Source: Phyto melanocephala (taxonomy: Eukaryota > Arthropoda > Insecta > Diptera > Rhinophoridae). From it: a stretch of DNA of 64,000 bases. A program made the position numbers and the translations under genes. Below are positions 47,469 to 60,249 of the stretch, one piece after another. Below the pieces are notes generated by a model that saw only the letters and a program-made list of their open reading frames with translations, ran no database searches and had not been told where the DNA came from. Location: contig OW799234.1 of the NCBI GenBank assembly GCA_941918925.1, positions 119,858,284-119,922,283 on the forward strand. The letters run 5' to 3'. The stretch's first letter is position 1; every line of letters starts with the position of its first letter.

Positions 47469-48251
47469 CCCAGCCTGCAAATTCGTCCAAAAATGGATTA
47501 GACATTTCTGACATTTTTTGCTGATACTTCATTTTATTTACTGTCAGACATGTCTGGGAAATTCGGTGTACGACATGTCTGATAGATTTCGTTCATTATT
47601 CATATTGTGTAAGAATAAGTTTGTTAGATTTTTTGACTAATTTTGTACAGATTTATCGTAGTTATTTTTATTCTCTTTTGCTATAAACACATATACGACA
47701 TCAGCCTGTGTCGCTACATGACTACAACTGTCTTTAGCTGCAATCATTGCCATGCCGTCTGATACTTATGACTACCATGCAAATTTTTGTTTCTTACAGC
47801 TATATTAAAGACGACCACAAAATATTTGTTTAGACAGCATTTTTTCCATGTGCATACATATATTTTGTGGTTCTTTTTATCCTTTTGATGGAAAGAAATA
47901 ATTTTATTGGAAAAACTCTCAACTTGAATTGATTCAATTTTGATTTTTATACAGAAAGAATTAGAATCAGTTGCCTTATTTAAAAATGTATTTCATATGG
48001 TATCTTGATTTTTAATAACTATAACTTAATAAATATGCAGAGAAACAGTATCGATTGTTTCCAATCGCATGTGTAGTTTAGTTTCGGAATATAAACATGC
48101 AATCAGCATTAAGAAATTATGATTCTTGCAATATCATAAATATCTATCGAAAATTAGTACGAATATCGCAGAATATCTGTCAGATTTGTATCAGTCACAT
48201 CGTTAAAAAAAGCTTAGGATTTCCGGATGTCGGAGAATTTTGTTTGCTGGG
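47469..48251. mobile_element. TIR element with CCCAGC ends
   Basis: The left CCCAGCCTGCAAATTCGTCC and the right end (reversed CCCAGCAAACAAAATTCTCC) pair at 14 of 20 positions. TA flanks both sides (47467-47468 and 48252-48253). ACATGTCTGACAG-like phrases recur within. No transposase frame. A lone GTTTGCTGGGT occurs at 59730. Confidence 0.5.
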
Positions 48252-48959
48252 TAGTTGGTAGTAGCACTTACTTATTTTTTAACAAACATCTCAATTCATA
48301 AATAGGTAAGTAAGTATTGACTTTTAGTTGTCGTTATTTACTTATTATCACCCACCATTAGAGTTTACATTTGTGATGACTTCATTTATCTTATTGTGTA
48401 TCGCCAAAATCATCGCTCATATATTAAATATAAAATTTGTATACACAAATAATAATGCCCAGCACTCTGCTCGTTCGTTTTCTAGAGTATTATTTATTAT
48501 TACGCCAATGGGCAATTCGAATTATTTGCATCGTAGGGTATTACGACTCACTAAAAGCCAAACTAGTGGCTGCACAAAATACCTATTTTTGTTAGCGGCG
48601 AAAGATAGATAGAAATAGATAGAAAGATAAGATTGAAATGAAAATTAAACTTGAAAAAATGGCACGTAAGATTAACTATTTTTTAGATCATCGAATTTCA
48701 AAGTTGGGCAGTTTAAAAAGTAGAAAAGTGTTACAGATATTGGTAAACTTTTAAATATTAAATTTTTCGAAAAATTTCAATTATTTTTTTTTAAGAATTT
48801 GTATGGTCAAGGCAAATCTCATCGCGTTGTAAGGTTTATATTTAATTAAAATAAGGAGTTAAATCGAAAAAAAAAATTTAGCATATGTATAATGCAATAA
48901 TTTGAAAACGGTCTATTTAAGGGTTTTTATTTTTTTTATTTAGTCACTTACTTAAAATA

Positions 48960-49390
48960 GTTTGACTATCGCTTTTTTGTACTCTTCAATTTTTTTCACA
49001 AACATCTCTTCACTAATCTTAGGTCCCGACAATTCAAAGAATTAGCCTGTCTTGGTACACAAACTATTTTATTGTTTTGGTACAACTCCAGAGTTTCCAT
49101 ACCATAGTTACAAAATGCCAAGTCAGGACAAAAATATGTGGACACATTGTGCTCTCTACTATATACTTTGAGGTTTATTTCGGTATTTAAAGAGTCCACT
49201 GTAACAAATGAATTGCTTCATTCCGCAACTGCATAAAGTCTGCTTTTGGGTCTTAAACATATCTTCAACATTTCCTCGAGCATTAGCAACATAAAAATAA
49301 TGTCCCAGCTTCGTTGTTAATTTCGGTGCCATATTTTTGTCGTCTAAATTTTATGAGGTCTTGAATATCTTGTTTCTTAACCCTATTTTA
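48960..49390 (-). other. Unrecognised coding-like relic
   Basis: I do not recognise this. One minus-strand frame reads MAPKLTTKLGHYFYVANARG and later CSCGMKQFICYSG. A second overlapping frame continues VDSLNTEINLKVYSREHN and STYFCPDLAFCNYGMETLEL. The cysteine-containing, non-repetitive residues look like a frameshifted protein remnant, perhaps from a transposon next to the P-like element. Chance is possible. Confidence 0.3.
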
Positions 49391-49768
49391 AATTTAAACA
49401 TTTATTATTAATAAGATTATGAAAATTAAATCAACTGAAGCTGGGTGGTTTCCAAACAAAATTACTACTATTCCCTATCCTCTCATAAGTATATCAATAG
49501 GAAAGTCACCTCACATCGTTGTTACGCAGCTTATGTTCACATTATACAACAGATTTTAATGACAATAATATACCATGAAATATGTTCAGCGTTTTAGGAG
49601 TTATAAGAGTCTAAAGTTGCTACTAACACATGCGCAAAACATATCTTTGTAACAAAACAAAATATAAATAAACATGTTGAAACAATATTGTTGACATAAA
49701 AGGTTTTTGCAAAGCGTGTTTTTTGTGTATAAACAAGCCTAAACAAAGAGAGTATATGTAGTTACATT

Positions 49769-51139
49769 CAAGAATGATTAAATAAAGATTACGCCTTGCG
49801 CATGATTTACCGTTAGATGACGTAGTAATACCCTCGCAAAGGCTACCAAGTCTGTATCATATGTGAAATTTATAATTTCTTACAAAAAATTTAAGTATTT
49901 TGTAATAGTTGGCAGCCCTGTAATTAATTTACTCAGAGAGTTCTAAAAAACGTACTACATCGGTGCTTAATAAACAACGAATTTCGTGTCATATTTTATA
50001 ATAAATACATAAAAATAATTTTAAAATTATTAAAGTTATATAAAAAGTGTTTAAATTTGGTTATTTAAAAGCTGCAAAACTAATAAAAACAGAAAATAAA
50101 ATAAAGTGAAAATAAAAGAAAGAGAGCAAATATGAAATGTGCAGAGGGCAAATGCAAGCAAAGTAACAGCAAAAAACAAATGAGAGATTATATTAAAACC
50201 TAATAAATTGCGCATTTTTAATAAAACGTTTGTATTTTTAAAAAGCTGTATCATTTTAAAATTTTCCAAAAGATGAATCTCGAAGGAAGTTATGGGTAAT
50301 ATTTTGTAAACGAGTGAAGCCTGTAAATGTGGATAAAGAAAAAATTTGTGCTTTACATTTCAACCAAGAAGATTTTGAAAGAAACTTGAAATTTGAAATG
50401 GGTAAGTTAAAACAAAATTAATTTTTGCAGTACATTACTAAGGCATTATGAATAGTATATAGCAAACGGTGTGCAAAAATTTTAAAATCCCACTAGTGCT
50501 ATTGAAAGTGAAACGAAAACTGCTAATGAAACTGAAGTTGCAAATGTATATGAAGGACTACGTGAAACTAAAAAGCAAAATGATATTCCAAATAGTTTTG
50601 AAGAAAAATTGGTCGCGGAAAATGCTCCAAGGCTGAGTGATTTTGAAGAAGATTGCCTCCAGACTTACACCATATGTTTCAAATTAAATGGTACAAATTA
50701 TTACTTTCAAGCGGATATTTACAAAAGCAATTGTTGGAAGCAAAAGAAATTGAAGCCAGTGAAGACGTGAAAAAACTTTTTTTAGTTGTCGAATGTATTT
50801 TAGAATTAAGAAACTAAATGCCGAAATCGCTAAAAATACTTATAAGCGAAAAAGAAAATTTGATAAAATAACAAAATGAATTCTACACCTAATTTAATAG
50901 TGAAATATTGTAATAAAAATAATGAAAATATATATAAATAATTTGTTTGCTTTTAAAACATTAAGTTAGAAAAATAACAGTTTGTCCCACTGTCATGTTT
51001 TTACACAAACATAGTTAGTCATACAGCTGAATTTTATTAGCCAATGAAAACACAGCTTGAGTGACGTCAGAATTCCTACATGCGCAGAAATGTTTTTTTA
51101 TGGCTGCGTGATGGCGTAATCTTTATTTAATCATTCTTG
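49769..51139 (+). mobile_element. P-element-like transposon with THAP remnant
   Basis: Perfect inverted ends of about 27 bases (CAAGAATGATTAAATAAAGA then TTACGCC, and its mirror) are flanked by an exact 8-base duplication GTTACATT (49761-49768 and 51140-51147), as in P elements. The inside codes for THAP-like pieces (50130-50400) and a downstream acidic frame. At 1.37 kb it is far shorter than an autonomous P element and lacks the catalytic part. Confidence 0.75.
50132..50400 (+). pseudogene. THAP-domain fragment of a P-like transposase
   Basis: MKCAEGKCKQSNSKKQMRDY at 50132 supplies the first Cys pair of a C2CH THAP finger. At 50267-50400 the reading FPKDESRRKLWVIFCKRVKP is followed by DKEKICALHFNQEDF, the CxxxH core (C-A-L-H-F-x-x-x-DF) of THAP domains. 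It ends at a GTAAGT donor. A stop and a gap separate the two pieces; a small intron or decay could explain that. A later frame (about 50491-50700) reads acidic SAIESETKTANETEV and PRLSDFEEDCLQ. THAP domains bind the TIR-proximal DNA of P elements. There is no GTPase or nuclease domain. Confidence 0.6.
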
Positions 51140-51795
51140 GTTACATTTACCACTAGATTACGATCACCTGATTATTTTCGATCTTAAATTCTATATACAT
51201 AAAATGAAGTTTTCAATATAAAAATTGCAAAAGATATTCTTGGAACTAACGCACTTTATATTACTAAACCGTATACATAAGCGAATGGACTTTTAGTACC
51301 CTGAAATTTAAAATTGTGCAACTAATAAAATAAATGAAAAAACTGTATTTCAATACAGTCAATATACAAAAACAAAAATCATGTTTGTTTTTAATTTTTG
51401 TGTTTGTTGGTGCGATACATATACCTTATTCTAAGCGCACAACTGGAACGAAAGGCGAATTTTTCGCCGCGAATATGTCTCGTTAAAATTAAAACACATT
51501 TGTGCGTATCAGAATTCATACAATTATGGCTTCGGATAAATGTAGTGTACTATGCAATAGATTTATTTATATTTCTTACGTCGCCGAACGACGAACAAAC
51601 GATATACAATGTGACCACAAATATTATATTTGCTTTAACTTTTCTACTTAAAAAAAAAGGTTTTTACATAAAAGAATTTAATCTAAAAATTGTTTTACTT
51701 TTATTTATGTAAATGTATTTTTAACTGAAATTTTTTTAATATGGTCACACTATCAGCTGTTATGTGAAAATAAAAATTAATGTTTGCAAGACGTA

Positions 51796-52115
51796 ACGTA
51801 CGGTCCACACCAGCCATCGATTTGTTCGGACAACGAACAATTTTTTGTGCGCAGATGAATTTGCCTTGTGTGGACCGCTGTTGTCGATGTTTTGTTTTTG
51901 TTCAAACATCGTTGTTAGAACATTTGTTCCAACAACGATGTCTGACATTAAAAGGCATTTTGAATATGAAAGAAAGAGACGACACATAAAAATATCAACA
52001 AAATACACTTTATACGTTTTCTCCATATCAGAGAACATTAACAATTTTTTGACAGTTGCTTTGCCGACTTTTTGTTCTAGTCTAAATAAATCGATGGCTC
52101 GTCCAGACGTTAAGT
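51796..52115. mobile_element. Hairpin-rich MITE
   Basis: Both ends carry AGCCATCGATTT in inverted orientation, with TAACGT outside it. Inside, CGGTCCACAC pairs with GTGTGGACCG, and AACATCGTTGTT pairs with AACAACGATGT, so the interior can fold into two stems. No transposase. The target duplication is unclear. Confidence 0.5.
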
Positions 52116-53149
52116 AAACACCACATTCTTTACAAACGTTTACGATGTTATAAAGAAAAAAATTTTACTATTAAAAATATAAATTATATATAAGTATTTG
52201 ACTAACTCACAAGGTGTCCTAAGTGTCAAAAACTTTTAAAAGGTCTAAACATTTTACAATAAGCAATAAAAAACCGTTAAACAACTTTATTCACCATAAT
52301 AGATATTATTTTTTTGACGTTATTTTTCATCATACGACGAATTTACACAGAGAATTTTTACCGACAAATTCTTTGTGTTGGGCGTAATTAGTCTTACATT
52401 TCAGTAATGCGCCCATCATTATAAATATTCCTTAATTCACGTTAATAAAATGAAAATTTATTGAATAAATAATTGAAATACTTAGTACATCATTTTCGAA
52501 ATCAGGTGTGTGTCAATATATTAAATCCAATTAAAGTAAAATTATTTAAGTAAATCACTAATTCATTAGCCCTTGTTTGATACCACATAGGGGTACCGCG
52601 GCTATAAATTAGAGTGTAATAAAATAAAAAGATTTTAAGAAATATAACCAGACAGCCATTATTGTTTTATTGCAGAAGTGTGTTAAGAACATTGCCGTAA
52701 CTAGATTGTTCTGGGTGGGCGAAAATTAGAATGGCCCCTTTAGGATTTGAAATTTAACTATTTATACTTAATAACTATACATATAAAATTTACTCAGTTT
52801 TATATTTTGCCCCCTCCACCTCACAGAAAAACTTTCTTAAGTTTTCAACACCCCCAGAAAAAATTTCGGGATACGGCAATGGTTACGGCAACACATTGAA
52901 TAATAATTTTTTACACGACAGAATATATCTATGACAACCACTTGAAGAAAATCGATAAGAGATATTAGGTTTGTGTTTTTAACATGGGGGGTTTGCTAAA
53001 TGTTTACGTAAAATTAGAGATTTCTGATCGATAAACGATTTTATAGTTTAACAATAATACACACACACAGTATTTTTTCTACAAAATATTTATGTTATTT
53101 CGCTGCAGTAAATTAAGGAAATATTATTTTTTCAATTCGTTATGCTTAC

Positions 53150-53581
53150 TTTTTCATTACCACAGCTGTTGGTAATATTTTTAAATTCTCTTCCACCATC
53201 CGGCACATGACTTTTAAATCGCAACGCTTCCAGGTCACGATCACTAAGTCCCGTTGGCAACGATATAGAATTTCTTTTTAAAGCACCACCAACATTATGA
53301 ACCTTTATTACAAAACCTGGTAATTCCACTGGGTAAGTTGTGCCTTTTCTATTCAAACGTAGGTCACTTTGCTCGCCCTCACTATCACTCAAGTGAACCA
53401 AAATCGAAAGATCAACGTTGCGATTTAAACTGATTCGCCCACTAAATGATCTTGACTGTTTTTCGGAGTCAGCACTGTCATCATCATCGAGATATGGAAT
53501 GCTTGTGCAGTTTTGATCACTAAGGTCATTAAGAAGGGGTATAAGAGAGGAAGAGTTTTGATTTTTACAAGATTTTGACAT
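53150..53581 (-). CDS. Alternative first coding exon, longer isoform (144 residues)
   Basis: Starts MSKSCKNQNSSSLIPLLNDL and ends CGNEK just before donor GTAAGC, phase 0, so it splices in frame to the exon at 24216-24337. It is acidic (LDDDDSADSEKQ, SDSEGEQ), has no signal peptide, and is cytoplasmic in the type II model. Residues 90-97 read FVIKVHNV and residues 101-111 LKRNSISLPTG; LEALR follows at 117-121. These blocks recur in order in the other first exon, at 45-49, 86-96 and 103-107. The start Met is the first in the frame. This isoform has the far promoter, so its first intron is 28.8 kb and spans the other first exon. It gives 375 residues up to the window edge. Confidence 0.75.
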
Positions 53582-53700
53582 TTAAAAAAACAAACACACA
53601 CACACCCACAACAATAATTGTGGGAGACACTTGCAACGCTGTCTAGAATATGAAAATTTCGACTAAATGATCAATTAAAGTTTTCGTTTGTATCTATTAA
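53582..53700 (-). promoter_or_regulatory. Presumed 5' UTR of the longer isoform
   Basis: An (AC)n-like run lies directly upstream of the ATG (53592-53612). No core promoter element was recognised. The transcription start is unknown. Confidence 0.3.
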
Positions 53701-54189
53701 GAAAACAATGAAAATTTGTATAGAAGCTTGCATGTATGTAAGTAAAATAATAATTCGCACCTTTGCCAATATGCTAATTATAGCTGAAACAAAAATAAAA
53801 AAAAACATAAAAATATTTAAGCGAGTATTGAAAAGGTGACTTAATAAGTATGTCTATACCAATAAAATATTAAGGGTAATCACTTGAATACTTAAGTCAA
53901 TATTTTGTGCAATTATGTAACTTTCCGTCACTATCTTTAGTGTTAAATAGTCTATAACAAAAATTAATGAATATTATTATTATTATATTAATTAATTTCT
54001 TAAACCAATATAAATGTTTAAAAAAACATTTTTTTTAAATTATAAAAATAAATATGCATAGTGATGGGATTAAGTACAGCCACAAGCGGCGCAATTAAAC
54101 GAAATTTAATTTTTTCCTATTCCGAATCTACACACTACACTATATACACAAACGTTGTTTTCAAAAAAAAACTTTGCAATCCAGTTATT

Positions 54190-54955
54190 ATTTATTGTTA
54201 ATTTTTTCAAAAATTTTAAGCCACTCTTCAGACAACGCTGCTTGAAGCTCACAATTGTTTGAAATGGTGCGTTTTCAGACACTTCGGTCTAATTCCTCCC
54301 ACAAATGCTCGATGGCCTCTGTGAACCTTAGGTGAAGGATGTGGTAAGAGGTGTGCTGTATTATACACAAGCTGAATATTTTAGGTCATTTTCGTCCTGG
54401 AATGTGAGTGAACCAGATAGATAAAATATTTCTGGAATTTTTTTGATATTTTCCTTCAACGGTTAAGGTAAACAATTTTATCCATTATTTCCACATACAG
54501 CCCTAGACAACCCCGTTAACATACTTTACTAATGATTTAAGATTTGTTTGATATGAAGTGTTCGGCTTTCGCCATACTATGCCCATCACTTTAAAAAATA
54601 TTAAACTTGCTCTCATGTGGGAACAACACCTGATCGCAGAAGCTGCATGACTCACCTTCAAACTGTTTTGCATAAGCCATTTGTTTTTACAATTGATAGT
54701 TAATATCAATGGTTTTCTTCTAGCCACACGTGAGTTATAATTAGCATTGTTGCAGCAATCTCCGAACAGTTCTAGAGTGCATGTCCTTTCTAAAAATGCT
54801 CCTTATATTTGCTGCATGCTTCGTAGATGTTGTTTTTGTCACAACTTTTATATCTCGTACTATTTGAGCATTTTCTTTGTCAGTTAATTTGCGCAGACGA
54901 CCACTACGATTTATAGTTGTGTGAATGGTAAAAGAACTACGATCCATTTACTCAC
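54190..54955 (-). pseudogene. Dead Tc1-type transposase
   Basis: Three pieces in order on the minus strand. The helix-turn-helix part RSGRLRKLTDKENAQIVRDI then SRTVRRLLQQC (54741-54947). The middle MARRKPLILTINCKNKWLMQ and VWRKPNTSYQ (54503-54727), around the catalytic region. The tail IEHLWEELDRSV and SNNCELQAALSEEWLKIFEK (about 54205-54315). These match the usual Tc1 order (RTVRRRL, A-KKPLL, VWRKPG, IENLWxxL). Stops and missing segments make it inactive. TIRs not found. Confidence 0.75.
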
Positions 54956-55979
54956 TAATCTCAGCAAAGTATTGACCCTGCTTATGAAAGTGTGGAATTA
55001 AGGCACATTTATTCATCAGGTAGTCTTGTTTCGGCAGTAGATTATTTTTTTTCACTTATTTTAAATTTCTGCTGTCAAAGTCTATAAATAAAAAACAAAT
55101 TTCTCTCCTCTCTCATTAATTTCAAATGTAAAACTTCATATTTAAATTATATAAACAAAAAAATTCTCTCCGAACTGCAATTACCTGATGAATTAATATG
55201 CCTTGGTGTGGAATAAACTTTCGCTAAAATTCTCTAGTTTAATTTTACACTCATTTTTAGAAAATGTTGAAGAGAAAAATTTTTTTAAGTTTGATTTTTA
55301 ACCTTTTTTTTTTGCTGAAACAAATTAAGAACTATCATGGTGTAATTACATAAGGTGATAGCGTAAAGGAGAGCAATTTTTGTCTCTCTTTTTTTATGTA
55401 TGGAGTTTGACAATTTCCGAAGTTGAAATAATTTTTTTAATATGTAGTTTGACATTCTCCAGAACACAAAAAAATAGTCAGCTGGGCTTGCACCGCCACC
55501 TTGTATAAGTGTACCCTGAGAACTATAAAAGAACATTCGAGATTGTGTAAGAAGAATAGTGCTGCCAGATATTCAAAATTTCAGTTGCGCAAAAACGCAA
55601 ACAAATTATAGTGTTTTTTTGACCCCTAGAAAACTGAGTTCTTTTGTTTTGTCTGTAAATAAAATTTGTTTAAGTTTTATTGTCGTTTTTGTAGCGTAGC
55701 TGATCTATAGCCATTATTAATATATTAATAAAGTCAGTATATTGTGTTCCGGAATACCAAAAAAATTACATCTGGTTTGTTGGGCAGCTTATATTTATGT
55801 GCATACAGCTGATTTATACAATTTGCAGCAAAACTGTTTAAATTGTTGCGCAAGCTTATGAAAAATGTCTAATAGTGTTTTCACACCTAAAGTTGAAACC
55901 TTGTTAACAGCTGATTCGCCTTGTTCTTTTACATTATCATGCAATAGGATTTGCTTAATTTCTAATACATGCAGCTTTA

Positions 55980-56286
55980 AGGCTATAATACACGGCATGT
56001 GTTTTACATCTGACTTTAAGATTTGTGAGACATATGTAAATCTACATGTCTGTCAAAATTGTACTTTTACGCCGGCTGCTTTGCAGCAACAGAGATTTCG
56101 CCAACAGCTGATGTCACATGTTTTGACAGAAGTAAATAGAGCGAACTCTAATTGAAATTTTGTCAGATGTCTCAACACATGTTTTTTTACAGAAGAAATG
56201 TTTTTAAGGTAACACACGACATGTTTGTATTAGCAGTGGAGAATTTGACAAGTCAGATGTAAAAAACATGCCGTGTATTAGCTCCT
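55980..56286. mobile_element. MITE of the ACACGGCATG family, copy 2
   Basis: The left end AGGCTATAATACACGGCATG and the reversed right end AGGAGCTAATACACGGCATG match well. The 3-base duplication TTA sits at 55977-55979 and 56287-56289. It shares the internal GACATATGTAAATCTACATG region with copy 1 at 6368-6659, in the opposite orientation. Confidence 0.75.
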
Positions 56287-59200
56287 TTAAGATTAAGTAC
56301 AAAAACTGGTAATTATTTGTTCCTTTCTATTTTTTTAAATTAATTTTTTGATTTAAAAAATGTTTGTACTTTTACTTTATCAGGAATAAAACTCGAACTT
56401 ATCAATGGACTTTCAAGCAATTAAATTTTTTTTTATTTCTCATATATGCAGGTTTTAGATCAAGTTCAAAAACTTGTAATTGTTTGTTGCTTTCAATTTC
56501 TTTTATTAATTTTTTTTATTAAAAAAATTTTATTATTAAATAAATAAAAGAAATAAAAGAATGTTTTTCCAGTTGTTGTTAAATAACTATAAAACTGATG
56601 GCTAAATCAGAAAATGATATTAGAAAACCTTAAAGCTGGTGTAATTTAAAGTTTGCTGAAGATTTGCCAAAAAAAAATGGAATTCGTCGTTCCAAAGTTA
56701 TAACAAGAGCAGCAGTCTCTTTAAAACTCTCAAATTTTACAAAAAAAAAAAAAAATAAATAAATAAAAAATACTTTCCTTATTATAGAATTTGGAATAGT
56801 GAAAATATAGTAGTTATTTTGGGAATTTTTGCATGCTGCCTAGTGCAACCCGTTTTTTTTTCATCTTGTTAACTTGGTAGCACTGAGTTGGGTACACCGG
56901 AAACAAGTTTGTATTTTATGAACGAAATTTAACGAAATTTTTTTTGGTATACGGTAAATGTAGGTTTTAATGATTGGTTTTAACGTTAAACAAAATTTTT
57001 AATTAAACCTTAAGTGTAAAAACAATATAAAGTTAATTTGAATATCGGGTCAGTGATACGCCATGTCTACCAAAATAGCGGTTGCGGGTTAATTACGCCA
57101 GAGACTAATTTGAATATCATTTTAATAAAATAATAATTTCTTATTTAATTAAATGTTTATGGCTGTTATATGGGGCCTAGAACCAAAAATATTATAGACA
57201 TACAAATTTTTATTTGTTAGTTACTTTAATGATAAATTGATGGAGGACATATGTATGGTGGAAAAGTCATATTAATCATGCTAATGCTCGTTTATTTTGT
57301 TCAGAACGTGCGTGGGTGTGAGTATTTGAACAAACAAACAAAAACTCAGTGTTTAAATGCCGCTTAAAAATTATATTTTTTAATTCACATTTGTGCAGTT
57401 GTTAAAATAAAAAATACTTTTTCTATTTCTATTTTTTTTTTAATTTCATCTACTTGAATAAAAGAACTGATAACATGTTTATTTGCACCTGATAACTTTA
57501 ATCGAAAAATTTAATCATACACACCCTGACTCATAAAAACAATTCCCTTAATTTGTTTTAAAAAATATTATCTCATCTATTTATTGTTTAACAAATTTAT
57601 TTACTTTTTTTTTATTAATTTACATTATTTAACAATCATATTTCGTTTTTATAAAACACTTAATTAAAAGTAAATAAGTAAATATGAAAAAAAATGTATA
57701 AATATAAATGCATACATCCATACATAAGTACTTACATTTACGATATAAATCTTCAATTCTTAAAAATAAATATTTGCATTGTGGAGATATTGTTGAACAG
57801 TGGTATCGATTTCAAAATAATTCGTGATGTATGCAAAATCTTATATATTTCGTTACATCTAGTTCCACAAGAATCAAATATTTTTGGAAATCAGCATCGA
57901 ATTATTGCAAATATTTTTTGCAAATACTCATAAAACACCGAGTGCCAATAATCAATCTTAAACATGGACATTAACAAATCGTTTTGGTCAATAATCTTCA
58001 GAGGAATTTAAGTAAAAATTTAATTTAATTTATTTAAATTTAAGTATTCAGTTTTCAGTTTTCAATTTTCTCATCTTTTGTCATTTTTTTAGGGCTTTAC
58101 ATATTTGAAGGATACAACATTTTAAATACTTTATTTAATATCAAAATATATGATATTTTTTATTAATATTATATCATAAGAAATGAGAAATCTGTAAAAT
58201 GAAAAAAAAAAATATTGACCGAAGCAGTTATTTTTCCATTATCCGGCCACTCTTTTCATCTTAATTTATTTAAGTCAGTGTAGCCAGGTAATTTTTTATC
58301 TATTCTCTAAAAAAATATAAAACCAGCCAAATATATCTTTTTTAAAAAAAATTGTTGGTGTGAGAGGAAAGAGAATATGGAGGGAGAACAGTCTATTTTC
58401 CAGTCTCACAAACAAAAGCCAAGTATAATTTGTGCGTGGGAAAGCTGCATGATCAAATTTCTTGATGTTTTCACAACTTTCCTAGAGAAAGCTGTAACGA
58501 CGACAGTGTAGAGATGGGATAAGACTTGGATATTTACCCAACGCTGGGTATTTAACCATTTACACTCATATGAGTAACAAATATTCGTTGTTACGTAGAG
58601 TAACAGAAATGTGAACATTTACGAATTTATTTTGAACATTTTTTTAAGTGTATTTCAGGATGCGTTTTGCTCAGATAAGGCAGTTTTAACTGCATCAAAC
58701 ACAACAACAATTCTTAATAAGAACCGCTAATCAGCGTGCTTATGGGAATTTAATGAAATGAGTGGGATCGATGGCACAACAATACTGAAGCAACTAAAAA
58801 ATATTAGGTTTGAAACCCAAGCTTGAGCCTCAGGTGCATAAAAAGAATTTTGTTCATTTATTCTTAAATATTTGTTGTTATTTTTAACTTGAATAAAAAA
58901 GTCGATAAAGTTTTAAAACAATAACTTACAGCAAATTAAGTTTTTTTTTAGAGTATTGTTAGCAATGTGACCGTTAAAGTGGTTTGCTGCTATTTTTTTG
59001 CTTTATTTTGTACCAAATCTACACTTTTTCAAAATATAGACTGCATAACAAGGATAATAAAAATCTATTGATTTTTTTTATTAATAAAGAATTGTAAAAG
59101 GTTGTTTATATGCTAGGTAACTGCCGTATGCATAAAAATTATCAAAGGTTGAAAGATGGTTTATTAAACTGATTTTTTAAAGAAATTCGTTTATAAACTA

Positions 59201-59308
59201 CCCCTTTCATACATTAGACTGCCAATATTTAACCTACTTTTTAAAATCAATTGATTCAAATAAGAGAATTTAAAATTTTTCATACAAATATTCAAGCATT
59301 CTTAATAT
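56287..59308. other. AT-rich flank without recognised features
   Basis: I see no gene, RNA or transposon end in this 3-kb stretch. Short ORFs here have no coding-like composition. Confidence 0.5.
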
Positions 59309-59692
59309 TGTTACGTTTATACCTTTTATAATTGTTGGATTATTTCCTTTAAATTACTTTGAGTTCTTTTATTGCAATCAAAAAGAGTTGAAATTAGTTA
59401 TAAAACACTTTACAAGCTCTATTGTAATACTGATAATGTTAGCTGTGTTGTTCAGCTATTTATAGTAACATAGTGGTGTTCGGTAACATTAGACAAAGTT
59501 TTCGTATGTACATTCTACTACATTCGAAAACCGTTACATTTAAATTAAGAAGTTAAGTAATATGCACGAATAACATCAAGTTCGAACAACCAGCGAAATA
59601 AGCTAATACAAATAAAACTACAGTAACTTAAGCTACTACAACTAAAATAAGTTATAATTTAAATTAAGCTATTTAAAAATAAATCTGTAACA
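59309..59692 (+). repeat. Possible solo LTR
   Basis: Begins TGTTACGTT and ends CTGTAACA, inverted termini of the kind seen in insect Ty3/gypsy LTRs. It has a TATAAAAC box at about 59400 and AATAAA 10 bases before the end. The 4-base flanks (ATAT and CTAA) do not match, and no internal retrotransposon sequence or tRNA primer site follows. Confidence 0.3.
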
Positions 59693-60249
59693 CTAAATTG
59701 GCTTAATTTTTTATACCTTAAAGGTTTTTGTTTGCTGGGTGAGTTTAATTAACAATTGTCCAAAAGCGATAACATTTTACAATTGTGTTGAAGTTTAGTT
59801 GTTTGTCTAAAAATTCTACAACAGAGCTTTCAATGATAGCAAATGTAATTGCTCATAATCAGATAAAATTTGGTTGATGTCTGTACTAGTTTAATTCTTT
59901 AATGAAGAAAGAGATTTATCCACAGGGTGTTGATGAAAAATCACAATTTTAAAGATATATATTATTAAAAATAATTTCATATTAAAACAGTAATTAAATT
60001 TTTTTGTGCCAAATATTTATTCATATCACATAGATATATGGGGCCTTCGGCTTGTTTTAAACTTAAGAAATAAGTAGATAGAATATTGTTAGGAAATAGT
60101 AGCAGACTTATAGGCAATAAACCAATTTGAAAAAAATTTAAATAAAATCATAAACAAATTAATAATAAATATAATTAAATGTTAATACCACTTGACCTGT
60201 TTGCTACTTGTATATATGTTCTCCAGTTCTATTTTTAACTAGTGTAATG

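Noticed and set aside
48328..48612. 94-codon frame with a hydrophobic start
   Set aside because: No conserved motif, no splice context, composition like the surrounding AT-rich sequence.
51398..51712. 104-codon frame upstream of a MITE
   Set aside because: Hydrophobic and Lys-run tail from AT-rich DNA; no known domain and no conserved start context.
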